A stretch of DNA of 64,000 nucleotides from Acidobacteriota bacterium (GTDB lineage Bacteria; Acidobacteriota; Vicinamibacteria; Vicinamibacterales; CAVVIG01): the NCBI GenBank assembly GCA_003222395.1, contig QHWB01000039.1, forward strand, positions 310,001-374,000, given 5' to 3'. Positions within the stretch are counted from its first letter, which is position 1. Every line of letters begins with the position of its first letter. Shown one piece after another: positions 17,097-25,122 of this stretch. The position numbers were made by a program, and so were the translations under genes. The notes below the pieces were generated by a model. It was not told the DNA's origin and made no database searches. It saw only the letters and a program-made list of their open reading frames with translations.

Positions 17097-17720
17097 GTGC
17101 CGGTGCGTCTCGTCGACCATCCGCTCGTGCACGATGCTCTCGTCAGCCTGCGCGACAAGCGGACTGCTCCGGAAGATTTTCGCCGCGGCGCGACGCGCAT
17201 CAGCGTGCTGCTCGCGGCTGAAGCGCTGCGCAGCGTGCCGACGCGCGACGTCACCGTCGAGACGCCGCTCGGCCCTGCGTCCGGTCGCCGCGTGCGGCCG
17301 GAGGTCGTCGTCGTTCCGGTGCTTCGCGCCGGACTCGGCATGCTCGACGCCGTCCTCGAGCTCGTGCCCGGCGCGCGCGTCGGGCACATCGGCCTGCAGC
17401 GCGACGAGATGACGGCGGTCGCATCGCAGTACTACTCGAAGCTGCCGCCGAATCTCGACACGAGTTACGTGCTGATCATCGATCCGATGCTCGCGACCGG
17501 CGGGAGCGCCGTCGCCGCGCTCGATCTCCTCCGCCGGGCCGGCGCGACAGCGATCCGCATCGTCTGCATCGTCGCTGCGCCTGAAGGTATCGCGGTCGTC
17601 GAGCAGCAGCATCCGACCGTTGAGATCTACACGCCCGTCGTCGATCGGATGCTCAACGAGCACAAATACATCGTTCCCGGTCTCGGCGACTTCGGCGATC
17701 GTTTGTATGGCACGACGTAG
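17097..17720 (+). CDS. upp: Uracil phosphoribosyltransferase
   Basis: VPVLRAGLGMLDAVLELVPGARVGHIGLQRDE, YVLIIDPMLATGGSAVAAL, VPGLGDFGDRLYGT. Confidence 0.95.
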   Translation: MPVRLVDHPLVHDALVSLRDKRTAPEDFRRGATRISVLLAAEALRSVPTRDVTVETPLGPASGRRVRPEVVVVPVLRAGLGMLDAVLELVPGARVGHIGLQRDEMTAVASQYYSKLPPNLDTSYVLIIDPMLATGGSAVAALDLLRRAGATAIRIVCIVAAPEGIAVVEQQHPTVEIYTPVVDRMLNEHKYIVPGLGDFGDRLYGTT

Positions 17721-17723
17721 TTG

Positions 17724-17828
17724 GCGTGACAGCCTTGAGCCGCTGCGAAGCGCGAATGCGCCGAGCAACAGCGGCGGGGGTGGGCCTGCCGCGAATAGAA
17801 GGATGTGGGGGACCGGCGCGAAATAAGA
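17724..17828 (+). repeat. Dispersed intergenic repeat, copy 3 (modules B + C)
   Basis: gacagccttgagccgctgcgaagcgcgaatgcgccgagcaacagcggcgggggtggg ... gcgcgaaataagaa; matches copy 2. Confidence 0.88.
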
Positions 17829-17842
17829 ATTGAGGATTGCTC

Positions 17843-18679
17843 ATGTCATCCACCATTCCTGAGCGTCGCGCCCAGCCGCGGACCGCATCCGACCGCTGGC
17901 AATCGGCGCTGACGTCGATTGCGCCGAACCAGATTCTCATCCGCGGCTACGCGCTCGACGAGATGATGGGTCGGCTCGGTTTCGCCGAAGCCGTCTATCT
18001 CCTCCTGATGGGCGAGCTGCCCACGCCGGCGATCGGCCGCATGCTGAACGCGGTGCTGGTGTCGTCGATCGATCACGGCGTCACGCCGCCGTCAACGATG
18101 GCGGCGCGGAGCGTGGCGACGACGGGCGCGCCGCTCAAGGATTGCGTGGCGGCCGGTATCCTCGGATTCGGTCCGCACCATGGCGGCGACATCGAGTCGT
18201 GCATGCGATTTCTCGACCGCGGCCTGTCGCTCGTCCGCAGCGGACGCACGCTGCAGCAGGCGGCCGAGGCCATCGTCGAAGAGTGCATGGAGCAGAACGA
18301 GATTCCGCCAGGCTTCGGTCACCGGTTCCATACGCGCGATCCGCGCGCCAGTCGCCTGTTCCAGATGGCGCTCGAGCTCGAGCTCGAAGGCGAGCACGTC
18401 CGCCTGATTCGCGCGGCCGAACGCGCCGTCGAATCGCGGCAGGAGCGCTTCGGCCGACCGCTGCCGGTCAACGTCGACGGCGCGATTGCCGCAATCTCGG
18501 CCGACCTCGGCTTCGCGTACGAATTGGGCAACGCGATCTTCCTCATCTCGCGGCTGCCGGGTCTCATCGCGCACGCGCATGAAGAGCGCACGCGTCAGAA
18601 GCCGATGCGGCAGATCGATCAGAAGGATTACGACTACGACGGATCGCGCGAGCGCCGGCTGCCGGAGGGACGAAAATAG
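17843..18679 (+). CDS. Citrate synthase-like / citryl-CoA lyase family protein
   Basis: IAPNQILIRGYALDEMMGRLGFAEAVYLLLMGELPT...GHRFHTRDPRASRLF...ELGNAIFLISRLPGLIAHAHEE. Confidence 0.85.
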   Translation: MSSTIPERRAQPRTASDRWQSALTSIAPNQILIRGYALDEMMGRLGFAEAVYLLLMGELPTPAIGRMLNAVLVSSIDHGVTPPSTMAARSVATTGAPLKDCVAAGILGFGPHHGGDIESCMRFLDRGLSLVRSGRTLQQAAEAIVEECMEQNEIPPGFGHRFHTRDPRASRLFQMALELELEGEHVRLIRAAERAVESRQERFGRPLPVNVDGAIAAISADLGFAYELGNAIFLISRLPGLIAHAHEERTRQKPMRQIDQKDYDYDGSRERRLPEGRK

Positions 18680-18684
18680 TTGCC

Positions 18685-19392
18685 ATTAATCCATTAGGCC
18701 AGCCGGTAGGCGACGCCGTTCCCGGCTGGACCGCGCGCCCGCGCCCGCCCCGCACGCCGATGTCGGGCCGCTACTGCCGTGTCGAGCCGATCGACGTCGA
18801 GCGCCATGCCGATCAGCTCTTCGAAGCGAACAGCGAGGATCGCGACGGCCGCCACTGGACGTACCTGACGTCGGGGCCGTTCAAGGACCTGCCCTCGTAC
18901 CGCGACTGGCTCGCGAAGATGGCGGCAAAGGACGATCCGCTGTTCCATGCGATCGTCGATGCGGAAACCGGGAGCGCGTCCGGCGTCGCCGCGTTCATGC
19001 GGATCGATCCGGCGAACGGAACCATCGAGGTCGGCCACATCAACTATTCGCCGCAGCTGCAGGCGACGACCGCGGCAACCGAAGCGATGTACTTGATGAT
19101 GCGGCGCGCCTTCGACGAGCTCGGCTACCGGCGGTACGAATGGAAATGCGACAGCCTGAACGAGTCGTCGTGCCGCGCCGCCGAGCGGCTCGGCTTCACG
19201 TTCGAGGGCGTCTTCAGGCAGGCCGTCGTGAACAAGGGGCGCAATCGCGATACCGCGTGGTTCTCGATCGTCGACGGCGAGTGGCCCGCGATCCGGACGG
19301 CGCTCGAGTCGTGGCTCGCCGCGTCGAACTTCGACGAGTCCGGCGAACAGCGCCGGCGTCTCGGAGACTTTCTTCATACGCGCGGCGGCTGA
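18685..19392 (+). CDS. GNAT family N-acetyltransferase (RimJ/RimL type); first ATG at 18760, homologous-looking N-terminus upstream
   Basis: RYCRVEPIDVERHADQLFEAN...RAFDELGYRRYEWKCDSLNESSCRAAERLGFTFEG; in-frame upstream INPLGQPVGDAVPGWTARPRPPRTP. Confidence 0.85.
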   Translation: MNPLGQPVGDAVPGWTARPRPPRTPMSGRYCRVEPIDVERHADQLFEANSEDRDGRHWTYLTSGPFKDLPSYRDWLAKMAAKDDPLFHAIVDAETGSASGVAAFMRIDPANGTIEVGHINYSPQLQATTAATEAMYLMMRRAFDELGYRRYEWKCDSLNESSCRAAERLGFTFEGVFRQAVVNKGRNRDTAWFSIVDGEWPAIRTALESWLAASNFDESGEQRRRLGDFLHTRGG

Positions 19393-19452
19393 CGATGCCG
19401 TGGCCCTCTTCCGCCTCGCGGAGCGTCGGTGAAAATCGTTTGCGGAGGATTC

Positions 19453-19782
19453 ATGGCAAAGACCGACAGCAAGATCGAGGATTTTGCCGAAGAGCTCGGG
19501 CGCCTGCTCGGCACGGCGGAAGCGAAGGCGCGCGGATGGCTGGGTCAGCGGCAGCAGATCGCGAAAACCCTCGAAGAGATCCGTGATACGGCCACGAAAC
19601 TGCTCGACGATCTCGGTCATCGCGCGCGGGCCGGCGTCGGCCGCGGCCGCCGCGCCGCGATGTCGACCGGCAGCGCCAGGCGGCCGAAGCGCCGGCGGAC
19701 GATGTCGGCCGAGGCGCGAGAGAAAATCCGTCAGGCGCAGCTGAAGCGGTGGGCGAAGCAGAAGGCGTCCGAGCGGAAGTAG
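19453..19782 (+). CDS. Hypothetical basic protein with C-terminal MSAEAREKIRQAQLKRWAKQK motif
   Basis: ORF with ATG and upstream purine-rich sequence (gcggagg). Confidence 0.65.
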   Translation: MAKTDSKIEDFAEELGRLLGTAEAKARGWLGQRQQIAKTLEEIRDTATKLLDDLGHRARAGVGRGRRAAMSTGSARRPKRRRTMSAEAREKIRQAQLKRWAKQKASERK

Positions 19783-19783
19783 C

Positions 19784-20362
19784 TTACGCGACGGCTTTCG
19801 CGCTGCCGTCTCCCGAAACGACGTGCGTGTGCTGGCTGCAGATCTCCTCGAAGTTCGCGTCCTTGTAGAAGGAGCCGATCGCGTAGCCGCAGAGCAGCGA
19901 AAAGGCGTGCGTGTTCGCCAACTGGTTCCAGAGCACTTCGAGGCGGATCGCCAGCTTGTGCTTCCCGCTCTTCCAGAGGATGTCGACCATCTGGCCGTAG
20001 ATGCGGACCGTGCAGTCGGTCCGTCCGCGGCACGCTTTCCGAATCACGTTGCACATCTCGTTCTCGAACGCCTTCGCATGGAGCTTCTCGTCGTCCGACA
20101 TGAACGTCGCCAGCGTCTCGTCGGCATCGAGCAGGACGAGGTCGCCCGAACCCTGCAGCGACACGACGTCGAACGATCGAACGACCAGTTCCCGCACGAT
20201 GGCGGCCCGCTGGCTCGGCGCGGCGATGACGATGCCCGGCTTGCCGTCGGTCAGCCCCTCGCCGAGGAACTCGGCGACGATCTGGGCGAGAGATTTCTCG
20301 TTGTCGTAGAAACGAACGGCGTGATACGGAACGGCCGGAACTGAACGAGCTCTGTTTTTCAT
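19784..20362 (-). CDS. MEDS domain-containing sensory protein
   Basis: HAVRFYDNEKSLAQIVAEFLGEGLTDGKPGIVIAAPSQRAAIVREL...MVDILWKSGKHKLAIRLEVLWNQLA. Confidence 0.88.
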   Translation of the reverse strand: MKNRARSVPAVPYHAVRFYDNEKSLAQIVAEFLGEGLTDGKPGIVIAAPSQRAAIVRELVVRSFDVVSLQGSGDLVLLDADETLATFMSDDEKLHAKAFENEMCNVIRKACRGRTDCTVRIYGQMVDILWKSGKHKLAIRLEVLWNQLANTHAFSLLCGYAIGSFYKDANFEEICSQHTHVVSGDGSAKAVA

Positions 20363-20459
20363 TCACGTCTCCAACAATCAGCGCTGCATCCGACTCCCAG
20401 CGTAGGGAGTGGCGTCGGTCGTCGCAATTGGGAGAAGCGATACGGGGTACGGGTTTGCC

Positions 20460-21116
20460 CTATGTGTCGTAGAGCCAGCCCTGCAGCACTGCGTATCGAA
20501 CGATGTCGACGCGACCTGTCATTCCGAGCTTCCGCATCGCGTTCGTCTTGTGGACTTCGACCGTTTTGACGCTGATCTTCAGCAGCGCGGCGATCTCCTT
20601 GTTGCTGTGCCCCACGGCTACCAGCCGCAGCACCTCGGACTCCCGTTCGCTGATCGAGCTGCGAGGCTGGAGGGAGACGTCAGGGTTTCTTGCGAGCAGT
20701 CCGTCGGCAACCCGCGAGGTCATCGCGGGGTCGACGTACACGCCTCCGGCCGCGACGGCGCGTATCGCTCGCATGAATTCGAGCGAGGCACTCTGCTTCA
20801 ACACATATCCGGACGCACCGGCACGCAGCAGCTCCTCGAGATAGGTCTCGTCGTCATGCCGCGTGAGGGCGACGATCGACACGTCGGGCTGCATGCGCTT
20901 GAGCGCTCGCGTTGCAACCAGGCCGTTCATGCCCGGCATCGAGATGTCGATCACGACGATATCGGGCTTCAGGGCCTCCGCTTGCCGGAGGACGCCATCG
21001 CCGTCAGCCGCCTCGCCGACGACCTCCATGTCGGCCTGACGGTCGATCAACAGCTTCAGGCCGTGACGGACCGTTGCGTGGTCGTCTGCGAGCAGGATGC
21101 GGAGCGGCACGGCCAT
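20460..21116 (-). CDS. NarL/FixJ family response regulator
   Basis: ILLADDHATVRHGLKLLID...VVIDISMPGMNGL...ISERESEVLRLVAVGHSNKEIAALLKISVKTVEVHKTNAMRKLG. Confidence 0.95.
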   Translation of the reverse strand: MAVPLRILLADDHATVRHGLKLLIDRQADMEVVGEAADGDGVLRQAEALKPDIVVIDISMPGMNGLVATRALKRMQPDVSIVALTRHDDETYLEELLRAGASGYVLKQSASLEFMRAIRAVAAGGVYVDPAMTSRVADGLLARNPDVSLQPRSSISERESEVLRLVAVGHSNKEIAALLKISVKTVEVHKTNAMRKLGMTGRVDIVRYAVLQGWLYDT

Positions 21117-21117
21117 C

Positions 21118-22707
21118 TCAGGGAATCCTGGTCGCTGCGGCGTGGGCGGGAACGCGCACGATCACCGTCGTGCCCCGGCCCGGCGTCGATTCGATCTGGA
21201 GATCCGCACCGACCAGTGCCGCGCGCTCGCGCATGCCGAGCAGCCCGACGCCGCCGCCGATGCTCCCCACGCTCGACAGGTCGAATCCGATGCCGTTGTC
21301 CTCGACGATCAGCGATAGATATTCGGGGCTGCGTTCGAGCACGACATCGGCGCACTCCGCCCGCGCGTGCTTGACGATGTTGTTCAGCGCTTCCTGCGCG
21401 AGGCGGTACAACATCGTTTCGACCTCGGAGGTGAAGCGCTCGCCGGTCGATGGGGTGGCGTGCAGGCGCACCGGGATGCCGGAGTGTTTCGACCACTTAC
21501 GGACGTAGTCCGTCAACACCGCCCGCAGCCCGCGTTCCTCGAAATCGACCGGCCTCAGTTCCCCGACACGAAACGCGACGTCCTGATCGAGCTGTCGCGC
21601 GAGCTCCTGCAGCGTTTCAATCTGAACCCGGACGTCGGTCTGGTCCGCGGACTGCGCGTTCAGCATCTCCAGCGTGAGCCGCAGGGCGGTCAACTGCTGC
21701 CCCAGCTGATCGTGCAGGTCGCGCGCGATCCGGCGGCGCTCTTCCTCCTGCGCGAGAACGAGCCGGGTCAACAACTGCGTACGCTCCGCTTCGACGCGCA
21801 GCCGCTCGGCGATCTCCTGGCGCAGCGACGCGTTCATGCGCGACAGCTCGGCCGTGCGCTCGCGAACACGTTCCTCCAGTTCCTCGTGCGCGCGCCTCAG
21901 CGTCTCCTCGGCGCGCTTGCGTTCGGTGATGTCTCGCGCGACCTTCGACGCACCGATGATGTGTCCGCGCGAATCCTTGATCGGCGATACCGTCAGCGAG
22001 ACCGCCACGTGGTGGCCGTTCTTCGCTTGCCGGATCGTGTCGAAATGCTCAATCCGCTCGCCCCGGCCGAGACGCGCGAGCACCTCGATCTCTTCCGCCC
22101 GCCGGTCCGCCGGAATGATCAGGAAGATGTGCCGGCCCACCGCTTCGGCCGCCGTGTACCCGAACAGCCGCTCGGCGCCCCGATTCCATGAGGTGATGAC
22201 GCCGTCAAGCGTCTTGCTCACGATCGCGTCATCAGAGAAGTCGACAATCGCGGCGAGCCGCGCCCGCAGCGCCTCGCTCTGCTGCCGTTCGGTGATGTCG
22301 CGCGCCACTTTCGATGCGCCGATGATGCGGCCCGCGGCGTTTCTGACCGGTGATACGGTCAGCGAAATGGGAATGCGGCGGCCGTCCTTGGTCTGCCGCA
22401 CGGTCTCGAAGTGGTCGATTCGCTCGCCGCGGCGAAGCCGCGCGAGCACCTCATCCTCTTCCGCTCGATGGTCGTCCGGGATGATCAGGTAGATGTGCTG
22501 GCCGACGGCTTCGGCAGCCGCGTATCCGAAGAGCGCCTCGGCGCCTCGATTCCACGAAGTGATCACGCCGTCCAGCGTCTTGCTGACGATGGCGTCGTCC
22601 GAGCAGTCGACGATTGCCGCCAGCAGCGCTCGGAGCGCATCGTCCTGCGGGACCGCGATTGTGGCGGGAGCGTCATTGGTCTCCATGGCGCGCGTGCAAT
22701 CGATCAT
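21118..22707 (-). CDS. PAS-PAS-HisKA_3 sensor histidine kinase
   Basis: Two near-identical PAS units (AAIVDxSDDAIVSKTLDGVITSWNRGAExLFGY), RDLHDQLGQQLTALRL, EALNNIVKHARA. Confidence 0.93.
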   Translation of the reverse strand: MIDCTRAMETNDAPATIAVPQDDALRALLAAIVDCSDDAIVSKTLDGVITSWNRGAEALFGYAAAEAVGQHIYLIIPDDHRAEEDEVLARLRRGERIDHFETVRQTKDGRRIPISLTVSPVRNAAGRIIGASKVARDITERQQSEALRARLAAIVDFSDDAIVSKTLDGVITSWNRGAERLFGYTAAEAVGRHIFLIIPADRRAEEIEVLARLGRGERIEHFDTIRQAKNGHHVAVSLTVSPIKDSRGHIIGASKVARDITERKRAEETLRRAHEELEERVRERTAELSRMNASLRQEIAERLRVEAERTQLLTRLVLAQEEERRRIARDLHDQLGQQLTALRLTLEMLNAQSADQTDVRVQIETLQELARQLDQDVAFRVGELRPVDFEERGLRAVLTDYVRKWSKHSGIPVRLHATPSTGERFTSEVETMLYRLAQEALNNIVKHARAECADVVLERSPEYLSLIVEDNGIGFDLSSVGSIGGGVGLLGMRERAALVGADLQIESTPGRGTTVIVRVPAHAAATRIP

Positions 22708-22711
22708 ACTT

Positions 22712-22938
22712 AGTTCTTCAAAACGGCGACCGGCTCTCGTCGTTTCCGCCTTCAACGATCAGATGCAAGATCTCGTCGTGGTTGCGATCACGTCGCATCT
22801 GACGGACGAGGACGCAGTCATCATCGAGCCGACCGATTGCGTCGACGGAGTGTTCCCAAGACGTTGGTCGTCAAGCTGGCATTCCTACTGGTCGACGAAA
22901 CGGGAGCGATCTGGCCGAGCTGCGGAAAAATTTCCGGC
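22712..22938 (+). pseudogene. PemK/MazF-like toxin relic with frameshift
   Basis: Frame 1 RRPALVVSAFNDQMQDLVVVAITSHLTDEDAVIIEPTDCVDGVFP continues in a second frame as KTLVVKLAFLLVDETGAIWPSCGKISG. Confidence 0.6.
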
Positions 22939-22953
22939 AGGGCCACAAAAGCG

Positions 22954-22987
22954 CCTCACGCTGATAAAATCGTCCGTCAGCGTGAGG
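22954..22987. promoter_or_regulatory. Perfect 11-bp inverted repeat upstream of tRNA-Val
   Basis: cctcacgctga-taaaatcgtccg-tcagcgtgagg. Confidence 0.7.
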
Positions 22988-23024
22988 TCGGAACGACCGT
23001 ACCCCCGCCACCAATCAATCGCTT

Positions 23025-23098
23025 GGGCGCTTAGCTCAGTTGGTTAGAGCGCGTGCTTCACACGCACGAGGTCTCAGGTTCGAGTCCTGAAGCGCCCA
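23025..23098 (+). tRNA. tRNA-Val (anticodon CAC)
   Basis: Acceptor GGGCGCT/AGCGCCC, anticodon loop TTCACAC, T-arm CAGGTTCGAGTCCTG. Confidence 0.95.
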
Positions 23099-23130
23099 TT
23101 ACTCTATTGCGTTGGGGCCCCACCCCCAAC

Positions 23131-23370
23131 GCCAGACACGCTCGCGGCGTAAACCGCTCGCGTGTATCCAGAACAGAGCGTCGCAGCGGACCATTCCCAA
23201 TGCCAGACACGCTCGCGGCGTGAACCGCTCGCGTGTATCCAGAACAGAACGTCGCAGCGGACCATTCCCAATGCCAGACACGCTCGCGGCGTAAACCGCT
23301 CGCGTGTATCCAGAACAGAACGTCGCAGCGGACCATTCCCAACGCCAGACACGCTCGCGGCGTAAACCGC
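23131..23370. repeat. 71-bp tandem repeat (three units plus partial), amplified module A of the dispersed family (minus orientation)
   Basis: gccagacacgctcgcggcg starts at 23131, 23202, 23273 and 23344 (period exactly 71). Confidence 0.95.
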
Positions 23371-23732
23371 TCTCGATGGCGCTGGGGCCGCGCGGTACGG
23401 TGGCCGATGGAATTCCCCGGGTCGGCCGGTCATTTACGCCGCGACGTCGTTATCGCTGGCGATGCTCGAACAACTCGCCCCAGACCGGAACGGGCCACCT
23501 TCCGAGCGACCAGGTCTGCGTCGAGATCACGATACCCGATGCGATCGCCGTTGAAACCGCTGACGCGAGCGATATTCCAGATCGGGATGCCCTGGATCGC
23601 CGCGCCAGCCGCGTCTTCGGCGGCCGATGGCTGACGGAAGCGCGTTCGTGCGTCCTGCTGATCCCGTCTCTGATCGTTCCGACGGAGCGGAATGTCGCCA
23701 TCAACCCGGCGCAACCGCACTTTCGCGGATGA
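23371..23732 (+). pseudogene. RES-domain toxin relic (5' truncated, frameshifted)
   Basis: LDGAGAARYGGRWNSPGRPVIYAATSLSLAMLEQLAPDR, then another frame QVCVEITIPDAIAVETAD...RRASRVFGGRWLTEARSCVLLIPSLIVPTERNVAINPAQPHF. Confidence 0.75.
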
Positions 23733-24144
23733 CCGCTTCTCCACCGCGACCGCTCGAGTGGGACGACAGGCTCCAGAAGCACCTCGCAGGGCGCCGCGTC
23801 TGAATTGGCCGCTCTGGCCTCATCCACCGGATAGGTCGCAACGACGTGGCGACGGATCGAGCCATCGCTTCGCCGCCTGGACCTCGACGTATCGGTTGTA
23901 GACCTGATCCTTCGTGATCGATCGAACGGCGGATTTTACACAGACCGTATGCGCATCGTCGACGTCGATTCTGCCGCCTTCCGCCGGTCGCCGGAGCCTC
24001 GCCGCAAGCAGTCAACGGCGATGTGTCGTTCTCGCGAGAGACGGCTGCCGGGGAATACGGACATCGCCTCGGTCATGCACCCGCGATGGTCGATGCCGCA
24101 CTTCGCACCACTTGATCGACCGAAGTCGTGTGCTCCCCGAAGAT

Positions 24145-24193
24145 AGTACGGTATCGGATAGTTCGCAATCGGATATCATCTTTGCCGATTTTC
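24145..24193 (+). repeat. Dispersed ~47-bp repeat copy 1 (tacggtatcggatagttc...gga.atc.tctttgccgattttc)
   Basis: 5 mismatches in 47 nt versus the copy at 24985; related copy at 26149. Confidence 0.8.
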
Positions 24194-24230
24194 GATTCGG
24201 CGGAGCGGCGGTATATTCGTCGCGGAGAGG

Positions 24231-24949
24231 TGGACGTGGATTCGGCGCGAAGAGCCAAGGCGCTTCTCGACGAGCTGCGCCGGACGCGGATGCTGCGCGG
24301 AGGGCGAATCTCAGAACACAAGCAGACGCTCCGAAGCCGCATCTCGGGGGCGATCGCGCGTCGGGCCGTGCTTCCGCGCCTTGCGGAGCGGGTGGCCTTT
24401 CAGCTCGTGCTGAAGGTCGAAACGGACGCGCTCGGCGATCGCGCGGTCTGGCTCGCGATTGGAGATCGCCTGCAGAAAGAGATCGAGTCGCTGAAGTCGA
24501 ACCTCGCGCTGGTCGATCGCCAGATCGTGGTGGCGCTGCCGAAGCTTTCGGCGGATCAGGTGGCGGCTCTGCACGACGAGCTCCAGGCCGCCGATCCGGC
24601 GGTCGCGCGCACGATTCTCAACGTGGCGCTCGACGCCGCGGAGCCCATTCCGGCGGCCCGACGCTATCTGGCGGCGTTTCACCGCATCGTCGACGACCTC
24701 GGCCCGATCGACCCCGGTATCGCACGCACGGTGGCAAATGCCACGTTCATGGCGCACGCGCCGAGCCGGAACGACGCCATCGTGCGCTTCGTCTGCAGGA
24801 CCGATCCCGAGATCGCCCACGCCGTCGCGGCGCAAGCCTTCCGATCCGACCAGCCCTTGCGGTGGGCGAAGCGATACCTCGAGCAATTGAAGGAGGAGCG
24901 ACGATTGCGTCGCTCCACGCGCGACGCTCGGCAGGCGGCCGCGGATTGA
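24231..24949 (+). CDS. Hypothetical helical protein, flanked by direct repeats
   Basis: Long ORF 24128..24949, probable GTG start near 24231; coherent helical composition (RLQKEIESLKSNLALVDRQIVVALPKLSADQVAALHDELQ). Confidence 0.6.
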
Positions 24950-24981
24950 TGTCCTCGGGACGTGCCGGCCGCACACGGCAG

Positions 24982-25032
24982 TACTACGGTATCGGATAGT
25001 TCATAACCGGAGATCGTCTTTGCCGATTTTCC
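24982..25032 (+). repeat. Dispersed ~47-bp repeat copy 2
   Basis: tactacggtatcggatagttcataaccggagatcgtctttgccgattttcc. Confidence 0.8.
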
Positions 25033-25122
25033 CTGGCGCTCCGATCGATCAATCGTCAATCGACTCGCGGTGCCGAGACGATTCTGGCCAGAGGTCGTCG
25101 AGGAATTCGAGGGCCCGACGTT

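Noticed and set aside
16134-17720. Single 528-aa plus fusion protein ending in upp
   Set aside because: Only the last ~208 codons match Upp; the earlier part is antisense to the amidohydrolase
22493-23047. 184-aa plus ORF as an intact toxin gene
   Set aside because: N-terminal part is antisense to the histidine kinase and the toxin-like segment changes frame; called as a relic instead
23131-23370. CRISPR array
   Set aside because: The 71-bp units are contiguous and near-identical over their whole length, with no unique spacers and no cas genes
23058-23634. ORFs of 60-133 aa with RVSRTERRSG/IHASGLRRERVW repeats
   Set aside because: They are six-frame translations of the 71-bp VNTR and tRNA-Val
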